Notes: generated by a model not told the origin, from the letters alone. 64,000 nucleotides of DNA from Verrucomicrobiota bacterium (GCA_022710935.1 JAKLFY010000003.1:1-64000), one strand, 5' to 3'. Positions 54,303-63,025 are shown, numbered from the stretch's first letter. Made by a program: numbers and translations.

Positions 54303-54773
54303 GTGAGCATGCTTCAAACCGACTTCGAGCTTCAGGCCAAGCGCCGGGTCGCGTTTATCCACGGCGAGCGCCACTCCTGGGATTTGGGGTACCGTTTGAT
54401 CCTGATGGCCATGCAGCATCTCCGTCCGAACTTCACCTACCTGCCCGTCATCAGCCGTCCCGGGGAGGAGGTCGTTCCCTGGAAGGGGGCGATCGGTCAC
54501 GTCCAGGACGTGTGGACCGGCGGTGCGCTCGAGCGGGCATGGGGAAGGCGGTTGGCACGGGACAACACCCACGTTTTCCTCTGCGGAAGTCCACAGATGG
54601 CGGAAGGCATGATCGAGTTGTTTGCCCGGGACGGTTTCGTCGAGGGCACGAGACAATGGCCCGGTCAAATCCACGTCGAGAAATACTGGCAGTGTGCTGG
54701 CAACTGGAAGGATGTGATACCTGAGCGAGCGGCAATGGACAACCGTCTGCGAGGATTACAGCGAGGGCGGTGA
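54303..54773 (+). pseudogene. Ferredoxin-NADP reductase C-terminal fragment
   Basis: A GTG-started 156-codon frame. Residues from about 3 to 128 match the NAD(P)-binding half of ferredoxin-NADP+ reductases: 'VAFIHGERHSWDLGYR', 'LRPNFTYLPVISRPGEE', 'WKGAIGHVQDVW', 'NTHVFLCGSPQMAEGMIELF' and the terminal 'GQIHVEKYW'. The FAD-binding half (about 120-130 residues with RxYS and the FAD loop) is absent. After 'EKYW' a non-homologous tail of 27 residues follows. It is therefore a 5'-truncated gene, unlikely to act as an oxidoreductase. Confidence 0.82.
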
Positions 54774-54918
54774 TGCCTGGAATGTTCACGCTGACAACGG
54801 GGCAGGACTGCGCGCGAGCCACCCGACCGGCTGGACGGGAGACGTGGTCAAACTCATCAATCTTCGGTGATCTCTTTACGGAACTCGATGACCGGGTTCG
54901 AAACCGCCTCGACCAACT

Positions 54919-55629
54919 ATGAAACCGACGACCCTGACGGCCGGAGTTGCCCCTTCGGTGTGTCGTTGTCTGTTGCCTCTGGTGCTGATCGTCACCACCG
55001 CCCGGGCCCAGGCATCCGCCCCCTTCGCACAACTGGACCGGGCCGACACGACCAGCGGTTACCTGGCCCGGTTGCTCATCAATGAGGTGCCTTTCCCGGG
55101 TGAACGCGCCTACGAAAGCGAGGCCAAATCCCAAGCCGCCATGCTGCAGATTCTCTGGGTGCTGGAATCGCGCATTCGTCTGATCCCCAACGGCTATCAG
55201 CAGCAGCATGTCGCCGGAGTCCGCTCGACGAATATCATCGATGTCATCACGGGCACCGGCGGCCGGCGGCAGTGCGAAGGTTTCTATCGCGACGCCCAGG
55301 GACGTTTTGTCACCGCCCCGCGGGTGGAGGAACGCCTCGACTATTTGCTGAAGATCGCCAACACCGGGAGCAAACCCGGGCGCTTTGCGGGACTGCTGAA
55401 CTACGCCCAGGGCCTGGCGCGCGCTTATGTCAAAACAGGCATCCAGGGGGCTGACCGTTATGCCGGGCTCACGCGCGTCGGTCCAGTGCAAGTCACGGGT
55501 CGCGCTTACTCCTGGATGACCGACGTGGACTCCTACCACCCCGGCGGCAATTTTGTCTCGATTCCTGCCGACGAGGAGGGTTCCCTGGGCGGCAATCGCT
55601 TCTTCACTCTCAGAAAGACACCCAAATGA
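54919..55629 (+). CDS. Exported protein of unknown function
   Basis: A 236-residue protein with signal peptide ('LLPLVLIVTTARAQAS'). Readable features are 'DTTSGYLARLLINEVPFPGE', 'AAMLQILWVLESRIRLIPNG', 'GQCEGF'-like Cys and 'GNRFFTLRKTPK' at the end. I do not recognise the family. Its stop overlaps the ATG of the next gene (ATGA), so the two are translationally coupled. Confidence 0.65.
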   Translation: MKPTTLTAGVAPSVCRCLLPLVLIVTTARAQASAPFAQLDRADTTSGYLARLLINEVPFPGERAYESEAKSQAAMLQILWVLESRIRLIPNGYQQQHVAGVRSTNIIDVITGTGGRRQCEGFYRDAQGRFVTAPRVEERLDYLLKIANTGSKPGRFAGLLNYAQGLARAYVKTGIQGADRYAGLTRVGPVQVTGRAYSWMTDVDSYHPGGNFVSIPADEEGSLGGNRFFTLRKTPK

Positions 55630-56537
55630 GCATTTCGAAAACTGCCGGTTGCGCGCTATGCGTGGTTTTGGTGGTTCTGCTGCCGGCCTGCCAGAACTTG
55701 CAGAGCCCATCCTCCCAACGCCCTGTGGACGCGCCGCCGGAACTGTTGCAGCCTTCCTACCTCTATGAAGTGGTGCGTCACCTCTATCGCTGGCACCTGA
55801 ACGAATCCGAAGTGGAACGGATTGTCGGAGCCAAGCGCTTTGTGTTCTGGGCACGCCGCCTCGAAGCCAGGCTCGACGCGGGCGACCGGAGCGTTCTGGG
55901 CGAGATTCTCCTGCCGCAGTTGGACCTGCGGGTGAAAGTCAAGAAGTCCGATTACACGATCGAGGAGCTGGGCACCGAGGTGAAAAGCCAGAACTTCAGA
56001 ATCACCCAAGTCATCCGCGGCCAAATGCCCATTCGGCCGCCCCAGTCGTGCGCCGTCGTCGAAGTGGACATGCAAGAGATGCGGGACTACTTGTTCCGCA
56101 CGCGGAACCAACGCGACGAGCCGGACGCCGCCCTGATCGAGCGCCTCCGCACGGCGGTCCGGGAGCAGGCCGCCAAGGAAGGCCTTCTTCCGACCGGCAC
56201 GCCGGCGGAGGAACAGATCGTCCATATGGCCCCGCTCTCGCCCGTGGCCAACGAGACCTGGGTCTTCTGGGAAGCCGGACGCAAGCTCCTTCATTTTGCC
56301 TCGGACATCGACCTGGCCAATCCGGCGGTCTGGCAGCACCAAACCCTCATGGCCCGCATTTTCGATCTCGACCAGCAGGTGGTGGTCACGCACGAAGAAG
56401 CCCCCGGCAGCAACCGATTCCTGACGCGCTATCAAGTCAGCCGGGCCCTCTTCAACTGTGTGGTGCTCGGCCACCGCATTGTCGTGCCGCCTTACCAACC
56501 CCAGACGGGCGCCACGCCTGGGGTGCCTCCGCCTTGA
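55626..56537 (+). CDS. Lipoprotein of unknown function
   Basis: A 303-residue lipoprotein with lipobox 'LLPAC' (C22). The mature part starts 'LQPSYLYEVVRHLYRWHLNE' and has 'ILLPQLDLRVKVKKSDY', 'VHMAPLSPVANETWVFWEAG' and 'VVTHEEAPGSNRFLTRYQVS'. No known family recognised; it has no obvious catalytic signature. It is coupled to the preceding exported protein by a four-base overlap, suggesting a two-component envelope unit. Confidence 0.68.
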   Translation: MSISKTAGCALCVVLVVLLPACQNLQSPSSQRPVDAPPELLQPSYLYEVVRHLYRWHLNESEVERIVGAKRFVFWARRLEARLDAGDRSVLGEILLPQLDLRVKVKKSDYTIEELGTEVKSQNFRITQVIRGQMPIRPPQSCAVVEVDMQEMRDYLFRTRNQRDEPDAALIERLRTAVREQAAKEGLLPTGTPAEEQIVHMAPLSPVANETWVFWEAGRKLLHFASDIDLANPAVWQHQTLMARIFDLDQQVVVTHEEAPGSNRFLTRYQVSRALFNCVVLGHRIVVPPYQPQTGATPGVPPP

Positions 56538-56675
56538 CTGTGACGGCACGGTTCCCTCCGGTTTCAAACCGTCTTGCCACCCTGGACACCAGAAACCCGT
56601 GATCAACAGGAATGATCGACAAAGCGCGACATCGATAACCAGAGAGACCGTCGCGAAAGCTGAAAGGCCGGACAG

Positions 56676-57782
56676 ATGAACAAAGACGCGATCTACCGAG
56701 AACTCCAGGATGGCCGCAGTGTGCTGTCCACAGTCCTGGACAGCATTTTCGACGGCGTTTATATCGTGGATCAGGAGCGGCGGATTGTTTTCTGGAACCG
56801 CGCCGCCGAGGAGATCACCGGGCACCTCAAGAAGGACGTCATGGGGCGCTGCTGCCACGACAGCATGCTCAATCACATCGACGCCAACGGGACGATGCTC
56901 TGCTTCTCGGCCTGCCCGCTGCAGCGCTCGATCCAGACAGGGGAGAGCATCCGCGCGAAGGTGTACCCGACGCATCGCGACGGCCACAGGTTCCCCGTTT
57001 ACACGCATATCGGCGCCATCCGCGATGAACGCGGCGCCATCATCGCCGGCATCGAGGTGTTCCGCGACATCACCCTCGAGGAGGACTTTCGGTTGCTCCA
57101 GGAGAAGTTTAATGAGTTGATCAAACGCTACGTCTCGGCGGCAACCATGGAGGAAGTCATGGATAATCTCCAGAGCGGCGCGGAGGGCAAGGCGCGGGTC
57201 CGGGAACTGACGGTTCTCTACCTGGATGTGGTCGGCTTTACGAGCTTCTCGGAACGAAACTCGCCGGAGGTGGTCGCGACGATGTTGAACGAGCTGTTTG
57301 GGGTGTGCGAGGTGATCACCCGCGAATGCCACGGCGACATCGACAAGTTCATCGGCGACGCGATCATGGCGGTGTTCATCGACGCCAACGATGCGGTTGC
57401 CGCCGGCGGGAAGGTCCTTTCCGCTGTTGCGCGCCTGAACGAGATGCGGCGCGTGCGCGGGCTCGAGGGAGTCCACATCCGAATCGGTGTCAACTCCGGC
57501 TCCGTGATCCAGGGCGAGATCGGCACCTCCAGCCGCAAGGATGTGACGGTGATCGGCGACGTCGTCAACACCGCCGCTCGCATCGAATCGGTGACTGATC
57601 CAATGTGCCTGGGGATCTCCGAGGCGACCTACGCCCGGCTGCGCGAACCGAGCGACTCCTGGCAAAGCAAGACGGTCCTGGTCAAGAATCGGTCGGCGCC
57701 AGTGAAGATCTACATATCCGAATCAGCAGGCAAGTCGCCCGAAGAGCCACCACAGCCAGCACTCGGGCTGGAGCATTCATGA
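56676..57782 (+). CDS. PAS-domain class III adenylate/guanylate cyclase
   Basis: A 368-residue cytoplasmic signalling enzyme: PAS domain (about 15-135) and class III cyclase (about 176-345). Metal aspartates are D184 ('LYLDVVGFTSFSE') and D228 ('FIGDAIMAVF'). K224 and D295 sit at substrate-specifying positions and fit ATP use, while N298 and R302 ('VVNTAARIE') are catalytic. The PAS carries a C/H cluster, C59, C60, H67, C76, C80, suggesting metal or redox sensing. ATG 56676 gives a normal start. Its stop overlaps the start of the Hint lipoprotein gene (ATGA at 57779-57782). Confidence 0.92.
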   Translation: MNKDAIYRELQDGRSVLSTVLDSIFDGVYIVDQERRIVFWNRAAEEITGHLKKDVMGRCCHDSMLNHIDANGTMLCFSACPLQRSIQTGESIRAKVYPTHRDGHRFPVYTHIGAIRDERGAIIAGIEVFRDITLEEDFRLLQEKFNELIKRYVSAATMEEVMDNLQSGAEGKARVRELTVLYLDVVGFTSFSERNSPEVVATMLNELFGVCEVITRECHGDIDKFIGDAIMAVFIDANDAVAAGGKVLSAVARLNEMRRVRGLEGVHIRIGVNSGSVIQGEIGTSSRKDVTVIGDVVNTAARIESVTDPMCLGISEATYARLREPSDSWQSKTVLVKNRSAPVKIYISESAGKSPEEPPQPALGLEHS

Positions 57783-58567
57783 GACAGGCTTCGCAGTCTC
57801 TCCTGCTCGCCTTCCTTCTGGGAACGGCGGCTCTCAGCGGCTGCAATCTGATTGGCCCGTTGATCGGCGTCGCCATGCCCTACGCCGGAGTGAAATTGGC
57901 ATTCTCCTGTATTCCCGAGCGTACCCAGGTAGACACCCCATCCGGCCCGAAGCCCATTGACAAGTTGGAGCCGGGCGATGCAGTGATTGGCTTTTCCGGC
58001 AAGCCCGTATTGATCCTGCAGAAACACTCCTACCTGGAGAGTCTCGAAACCGTCTTTCTCCAGGTCACTTTTGCCGGCGGCAACGCGGTGGACCTCTGCG
58101 GCATGCACCGCCTGGCCGGGATTCGGGCCCGCGACATCCGAGTTGGGCACACCATCGCGGGCCGGAGAGTCATCGGCCTTAATTCTCGCCACGGCATCAC
58201 GCGCTCCTACGACCTGCTGACGGAGGATGCCGGCTACCGAATTCAGGGTGTCCCAGTGAATAGCATGATCGAGGAGATGACCGCCGCCGCGGCCTCGGGC
58301 AGGGCGGTGCGTCGTGTCAACCAGGACAGTGATCGATGGCGAACACCATCTCGCCGACCGGTCAACCGTCGTCGCGGATGCCCTCGAACCCGCCCCGAGC
58401 TCCAGCCTCAAGCGAGGGCTGAACGAGCCGACAGCGCCGACGAAAGGACACAAACCGCCAATCTCCGCTGCGCGCCCCGCCAGTCGTTGCCGAACAAGGT
58501 CGTGGCCGACTTCTGTCGGCTCGCAACTCCTCTCGAAGAACAAGAACCTCCCGAACCCTCACGATGA
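57779..58567 (+). CDS. Hint-domain (hedgehog/intein-like) lipoprotein
   Basis: A 262-residue lipoprotein with perfect lipobox 'LSGC' (C22), then from C44 a Hint fold: 'CIPERTQVDTPSGPKPIDKL' and 'EPGDAVIG' (block A), the block B-like 'DLCGMHRLAG' with H110, and block F/G-like 'YDLLTEDAGYRIQGVPV' ending N161-S162. Inteins end H-N followed by C/S/T; here it is V-N-S. No endonuclease segment is present. After 165 the tail is Arg-rich and low-complexity, but the frame runs to a TGA that overlaps the next ATG, supporting translation to the end. It is probably exported and may self-process or bind a partner. Its partner is unknown. Confidence 0.8.
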   Translation: MRQASQSLLLAFLLGTAALSGCNLIGPLIGVAMPYAGVKLAFSCIPERTQVDTPSGPKPIDKLEPGDAVIGFSGKPVLILQKHSYLESLETVFLQVTFAGGNAVDLCGMHRLAGIRARDIRVGHTIAGRRVIGLNSRHGITRSYDLLTEDAGYRIQGVPVNSMIEEMTAAAASGRAVRRVNQDSDRWRTPSRRPVNRRRGCPRTRPELQPQARAERADSADERTQTANLRCAPRQSLPNKVVADFCRLATPLEEQEPPEPSR

Positions 58568-59427
58568 ACCTCACCGATCCACTCGCAGAATTCCGCATCG
58601 AGTCGATTTTTCACCCGTCGGACTTTTCTGCGGCCAGCGAAGTCGCCTTCGCCCACGCACTCAAGATCGCGCTTCTGACCAAAGCCAGGCTGTCCATGCT
58701 GCACGTCGCGACGGAGGGGAGTGCTGACTGGAGCGATTTCCCTGGAGTGCGCGACACGCTCGAGCGTTGGCGCCTTATCCCGCCGGGCAGTCCCAAGAGC
58801 GCGGTCGGCAACCTCGGGCTCGAGGTGAGCAAAGTCATCGCCGCTGCCAAGGATCCGGTCCGAGCCTCCCTCGGCTTTCTGGCCGAGCACCCGGCCGACC
58901 TGGTCGTCTTGGCGGTGCACCAACACCAGGGGCGGATGCGTTGGTTCGAAAAATCCGTGGGCGAACCGATCGCGCGCGGCGCGGGCCAAATGACGCTTTT
59001 CATCCCGCACGGCATGGCAGGCTTCGTCTCGCAGACGGACGGCTCCGTGTCTCTTGGGAGCATCCTAATTCCCATAACGACGAAACCACGGCCGCAGCCC
59101 GCGGTGGAAGCTGCTACGCGAATTGTGCGCAGCCTGCGCCTGTCCGACGGCACCGTCACTCTGCTCCATGTCGGGCCGTCCGGCGAAATGCCCTCGGTGA
59201 AGCTGCCGGAGGGAACGGGCTGGACCTGGAATCGGGTCGCCCGGGAGGGCGATCCGGTGAACACGATTCTGGCGGCTGCGGCCGAACTCGCGGCTGACCT
59301 GATCGTCATGACCACGGACGGTCCGGACGGATTTCTCGACGGTCTGCGGGGGACCACCTCGGAACGCGTTTTGCGTCAGGCGCGCTGCCCAGTGGCCAAC
59401 CTGCCGGTCGGCTCGATGCTGGGCTAA
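58564..59427 (+). CDS. Tandem universal stress protein (UspA)
   Basis: A 287-residue cytoplasmic protein with two UspA-type domains. The first is 'SIFHPSDFSAASEVAFAHAL' to 'PADLVVLAVHQHQG' with 'RMRWFEKSVGEPIARGAGQM'; the second is 'SILIPITTKP' to 'ADLIVMTTDG' with 'GTTSERVLRQARCPVANLPV'. The ATP-loop G-2x-G-9x-G(S/T) is visible only in relaxed form. Its ATG overlaps the Hint gene stop (ATGA at 58564-58567). Expressed with the cyclase and Hint genes, it is likely a stress effector under shared control. Confidence 0.9.
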   Translation: MNLTDPLAEFRIESIFHPSDFSAASEVAFAHALKIALLTKARLSMLHVATEGSADWSDFPGVRDTLERWRLIPPGSPKSAVGNLGLEVSKVIAAAKDPVRASLGFLAEHPADLVVLAVHQHQGRMRWFEKSVGEPIARGAGQMTLFIPHGMAGFVSQTDGSVSLGSILIPITTKPRPQPAVEAATRIVRSLRLSDGTVTLLHVGPSGEMPSVKLPEGTGWTWNRVAREGDPVNTILAAAAELAADLIVMTTDGPDGFLDGLRGTTSERVLRQARCPVANLPVGSMLG

Positions 59428-59479
59428 GTTGCGATCATGAAAGACTGATCGGTGTCAACCACGAACGACCAATCGCCGA

Positions 59480-59507
59480 TTGCCAACTGCCAATTGCCAA
59501 TTGCCAA
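59480..59507 (+). repeat. Heptamer tandem repeat TTGCCAA
   Basis: Four tandem heptamers (TTGCCAA, CTGCCAA, TTGCCAA, TTGCCAA) immediately upstream of the SulP start at 59519. Copy-number change could alter spacing of a ribosome-binding or leader region. Short, no other sign of function. Confidence 0.75.
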
Positions 59508-59518
59508 CCGCACGCCTC

Positions 59519-61216
59519 ATGCCCATCCCACTCCCAGCCCTCACATGGCTCCGCACCTATGACAAGAGCTGGCTGCGAGGCGATGTGGTGGCGGGCATCA
59601 CGCTCGCCGCCTACCTGCTGCCTGCCGGCATCGCGGATGCCTCGCTGGCCAACCTGCCGCCGCAGGCGGGGCTTTACGCCTGCCTTTGCTCCGGGTTGGT
59701 CTTTTGGCTCTTTTGCAGCTCGCGCCACACGGCGATCACGGTCACCTCGGCCATCTCGCTGTTGGTGGGGGCATCGCTGGGAGAGCTGGCCGGCGGCAAC
59801 CCGGCGCGCTTCGGCGCGCTCGCCGCGGGCACAGCGTTCCTCGTCGCGCTCATCGCTTTCGTCGCGTGGTTGGCCAAGGCGGGTTCGATCGTCAACTTCA
59901 TCTCCGAGAGCGTGATGGTCGGGTTCAAGTGCGGCGTGGCGCTGTTCCTGGCGAGTACCCAATTGCCGAAGCTCTTTGGGTTCAAAGGTGGTCACGGCAG
60001 TTTCTGGGAACGAGCCGGCAGCTTCCTCTCGCACCTCGATGAAACCAACGCCGCTTCCCTGAGCCTTGGACTCGCCGCACTGGCGCTGCTGGTATTGGGG
60101 AAGGTGTATCTCAAGAACCGGCCGGTCGCCTTGTTCGTCGTCATCGGGAGTATCGTCGTCGCTGCTTGCACCGATCTGGGTCGACACGGGGTGAAACTGC
60201 TGGGCGAGGTGCCCCAGGGCCTGCCGCAACTCGGACTGCCCCACGCGTTAGACTGGGGCAACCCGGCCTCTGCGTGGCGGGACTTGAATAATCTCCTGCC
60301 GTTGGCCCTGGCGTGCTTTCTCCTCGGCGCCGTGGAGACTGCCGCCATCGGCCGCATGTTCGCGGCCAAACACGGGGGCCGGCTGGACGCCAACCAGGAA
60401 TTCCTGGCGCTCGCCGCCGCGAACCTGGCGACCGCGTTAGGCCGGGGCTTTCCCGTCAGTGGTGGCATGTCGCAATCGCTCGTGAACGAGAGCGGCGGCG
60501 CGCGCACGCCGCTTTCGGGCCTGGTCGCCTCGTTGATCATCCTGGTGGTTGTCCTGTTTCTCTCGGGCATGCTGCGTTACCTGCCCCAGCCGGTGCTGGC
60601 GGCCATTGTGCTGGTGGCGGTTACCGGCCTGTTCCAGATGTCTGTGCTTCGCCATCTCCGACGCACCAATCGCACCGAGTACATCGTGGCGAGCGGGGCG
60701 TTCCTCGGCGTCTTGTGCTTTGGGCTGCTGAAGGGCGTCCTGATCGGCGCCATTATTTCCCTGGTGCTGTTGATCCGGCGTGCTTCCCGCCCTAACGTGG
60801 CGCTGCTCGGACGCATCCCAGGCACGCGGCGGTTCTCGGACCGCGAGCGGCATCCGGACAACGAACTGATTCCCGGCGTCCTGATCTTCCGACCGGAGGC
60901 CAGCCTGATGTATTTCAACATCGAGCATGTATGCGACACCATCCAGGATCGCGTCCGCACCCAAGTTGCCCTGCCCCGGCTCGTGGTGCTGGACCTTTCG
61001 GCGGCGCCGTATGTGGACATGCAGAGCGCCCACGCGCTCGCGGGGTTGGCCGACGAGCTCCAAGCGGCAGGAGTGCGCCTGCACGTAGTCGAGGCCCGCT
61101 CCTCCGTGCGCGCTCGCTTGCGGACGGAGGGTGTGGACACTCGTTTGGGCGGAGTGAACCGTTTGACCACCGTCGCGGACGCGGTGGAGATTCATCAGCA
61201 AGCGAGCACAACGTGA
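59519..61216 (+). CDS. SulP-family anion transporter with STAS domain
   Basis: A 565-residue inner-membrane transporter starting 'MPIPLPALTWLRTYDKSWLR' at ATG 59519; an upstream TTG lies inside the heptamer repeat. It has about 10-12 TM segments with the SulP motif 'GITLAAYLLPAGIADASLAN' and 'GRGFPVSGGMSQSLVNESGG', and a C-terminal STAS domain ('LPRLVVLDLSAAPYVDMQSA'). SulP proteins move sulfate, bicarbonate or other anions; bicarbonate would fit an acid-stress island but is unproven. The next gene begins 6 bp after its stop. Confidence 0.93.
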   Translation: MPIPLPALTWLRTYDKSWLRGDVVAGITLAAYLLPAGIADASLANLPPQAGLYACLCSGLVFWLFCSSRHTAITVTSAISLLVGASLGELAGGNPARFGALAAGTAFLVALIAFVAWLAKAGSIVNFISESVMVGFKCGVALFLASTQLPKLFGFKGGHGSFWERAGSFLSHLDETNAASLSLGLAALALLVLGKVYLKNRPVALFVVIGSIVVAACTDLGRHGVKLLGEVPQGLPQLGLPHALDWGNPASAWRDLNNLLPLALACFLLGAVETAAIGRMFAAKHGGRLDANQEFLALAAANLATALGRGFPVSGGMSQSLVNESGGARTPLSGLVASLIILVVVLFLSGMLRYLPQPVLAAIVLVAVTGLFQMSVLRHLRRTNRTEYIVASGAFLGVLCFGLLKGVLIGAIISLVLLIRRASRPNVALLGRIPGTRRFSDRERHPDNELIPGVLIFRPEASLMYFNIEHVCDTIQDRVRTQVALPRLVVLDLSAAPYVDMQSAHALAGLADELQAAGVRLHVVEARSSVRARLRTEGVDTRLGGVNRLTTVADAVEIHQQASTT

Positions 61217-61222
61217 GTGACC

Positions 61223-62317
61223 ATGAACCACCTGCTCAAGGAAATCCGTCATAATCCGCTGCTCTGGCTGCTGGCGTTCGTGCCGGCGGTTTTCGCCGCG
61301 CAGCGACTCAAGCCGGAAGCGCATACCTTGCTTTTCGTGCTCTCCGTCCTCGCCATCGTGCCCCTGGCGGGGCTGCTCAGTCACGCCACCGAGTCGGTGG
61401 CGGCCAAGACGGGCGATGCGGTCGGCGGGCTGCTCAACGCCACGTTGGGGAATCTAACCGAACTGGTCATCGCGCTGGCGGCGTTGCGGGCCGGGCAATA
61501 CGCGCTGGTGAAAGCCTCCATCGCAGGGGCGATTGTCACCAACACGCTGTTTATGCTGGGCGCGTCGTTCCTCCTGGGCGGCCTGAAACACCACGTGCAG
61601 GAATACAACCGCGTCAGCGCCCGTTTCCAAGCGGCCCTGCTCTTCCTCGCCACCGTCGCGTTGTTGATTCCCTCAGCGGTGGCTCGCGGCGACAGTGCGG
61701 CGGTAGCGGAGACCACTCAGAAGTTGAGCGTGGGACTGGCGGTGCTGCTGCTCGTGACCTACGGGCTGGGCATGTTGCTTTCCCTGCAGACCCACCGCGA
61801 GCTGTTTGCCAGTGCCGAGGCTGGTGAGACTGGCGAAGCGCCGTGGCCAATCGGCCTGGCGCTGGCTACCCTGGCCGGCGTTACCGTCCTGGTAGCCCTG
61901 GTGAGCGAAGTGTTCGTCGAGTCCGTGCAGAAAGCGGCGGAAGCCTTCGGGATGACGCCGGCGTTCGTGGGCTTCATCGTGGTGGCGCTGGTCGGCGGCG
62001 CCGCGGAAATGGCCTCAGCGTTCTCCGGTGCTCGCAAGAACCGCCTCGACCTGAGCGTGGGCATCGCCTTGGGCAGCGCATCCCAGATCGCGCTGTTTGT
62101 CGCGCCGGTGCTGGTATTGCTCAGTTACGTCATCGGCCCGACGCCGATGGACCTGCAGTTTTGGCCGGGGGCCGTGGTCATGATCCTCATCGCTACGCTC
62201 ACCACGGCACTCGTCACGAACACCGGGCGCTCCGTTTGGTTCGTTGGCGTATTACTGCTGATGGTCTACGCCATCTTCGCCCTGACGCTTTACCTCCTGC
62301 CGCCGCGATCTCCATGA
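61223..62317 (+). CDS. cax: Ca2+/H+ exchanger (CaCA family)
   Basis: A 364-residue membrane antiporter with two homologous halves. The alpha1 region is 'GGLLNATLGNLTELVIALAA' (about 72-91). The alpha2 region is 'GGAAEMASAFSGARKNRLDL' with 'GIALGSASQIALF'. An acidic-poor loop joins them. It exports Ca2+ or other divalent cations in exchange for protons. ATG 61223 is preferred; a GTG at 61217 is also in frame. Together with SulP it forms a short operon. Confidence 0.92.
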   Translation: MNHLLKEIRHNPLLWLLAFVPAVFAAQRLKPEAHTLLFVLSVLAIVPLAGLLSHATESVAAKTGDAVGGLLNATLGNLTELVIALAALRAGQYALVKASIAGAIVTNTLFMLGASFLLGGLKHHVQEYNRVSARFQAALLFLATVALLIPSAVARGDSAAVAETTQKLSVGLAVLLLVTYGLGMLLSLQTHRELFASAEAGETGEAPWPIGLALATLAGVTVLVALVSEVFVESVQKAAEAFGMTPAFVGFIVVALVGGAAEMASAFSGARKNRLDLSVGIALGSASQIALFVAPVLVLLSYVIGPTPMDLQFWPGAVVMILIATLTTALVTNTGRSVWFVGVLLLMVYAIFALTLYLLPPRSP

Positions 62318-62362
62318 ACGCACACTCGCTTGCATCTCACCACTCCCCAACTCGCGCCGCCC

Positions 62363-63025
62363 ATGATGAACGAACCGATTCAGACCTCCAAGCGGGTTCT
62401 CGAACCGAACGAACGCATCTCCGAGGTCCTCTTCGGATTGATCATGGTCCTCACCTTCACCGGCTCGCTGAGCGTCGCCGACGCGGGGCGCGACGACGTG
62501 CGCACGATGCTCATCGGCGCCATCGGATGCAATCTGGCCTGGGGCATGATTGACGGCGTGTTCTATCTCATGGGGTGCTTGGCCGAAAAGGGGAAGAACC
62601 TGGACACCCTGCGCGCCGTGCGCCAAGCCGGCGATCCCCAGGCGGCACATCGGCTGATTGCCGACGCGGTTCCTTCGCCCCTGGCCGACGTTCTTGACGC
62701 GGCGGACCTCGAGCGGCTGCGCCAAAAGTTGAATCGGCTGCCCGAGCCGCCTGGCCGTCCGCGGTTACACCGGGACGAGTGGCTTGGGGCGTTGGCAGTG
62801 TTCTTCTGGGTGTTCGTCACGACCTTCCCCGTGGCCGTGCCGTTTCTCTTCCTGCGGAGCGCCCCGGTGGCAATGCGGGTTTCCAACGCCATCGCCATCG
62901 CCATGCTGTTCTTGGCCGGGTTTGCCTATGCTCACTGTGTCGGACGGTCGCCTTGGCTGGTGGGCCTGTCGATGGTGGGGTTGGGCGGTGTGCTCGTGGC
63001 CCTCACGATCGCGCTGGGAGGATAA
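62363..63025 (+). CDS. VIT1/CCC1-like membrane protein
   Basis: A 220-residue protein with an N-terminal TM pair ('ERISEVLFGLIMVLTFTGSL', 'IGAIGCNLAWGMIDGVFYLM'), a cytoplasmic helical segment with 'LPEPPGRPRLHRDEWLGALA', and three more TMs. The first part resembles the VIT1/CCC1 Fe/Mn transporter family ('VLFGLIMVLTFT'). It may sequester or export Fe2+/Mn2+. Start ATG 62363 (a second ATG is one codon later). Confidence 0.8.
   Translation: MMNEPIQTSKRVLEPNERISEVLFGLIMVLTFTGSLSVADAGRDDVRTMLIGAIGCNLAWGMIDGVFYLMGCLAEKGKNLDTLRAVRQAGDPQAAHRLIADAVPSPLADVLDAADLERLRQKLNRLPEPPGRPRLHRDEWLGALAVFFWVFVTTFPVAVPFLFLRSAPVAMRVSNAIAIAMLFLAGFAYAHCVGRSPWLVGLSMVGLGGVLVALTIALGG

Noticed and set aside
57779-58567. 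A true intein inside a host protein
   Set aside because: The Hint segment is preceded only by a lipoprotein leader and followed by a low-complexity tail; no split host protein or endonuclease domain is seen.
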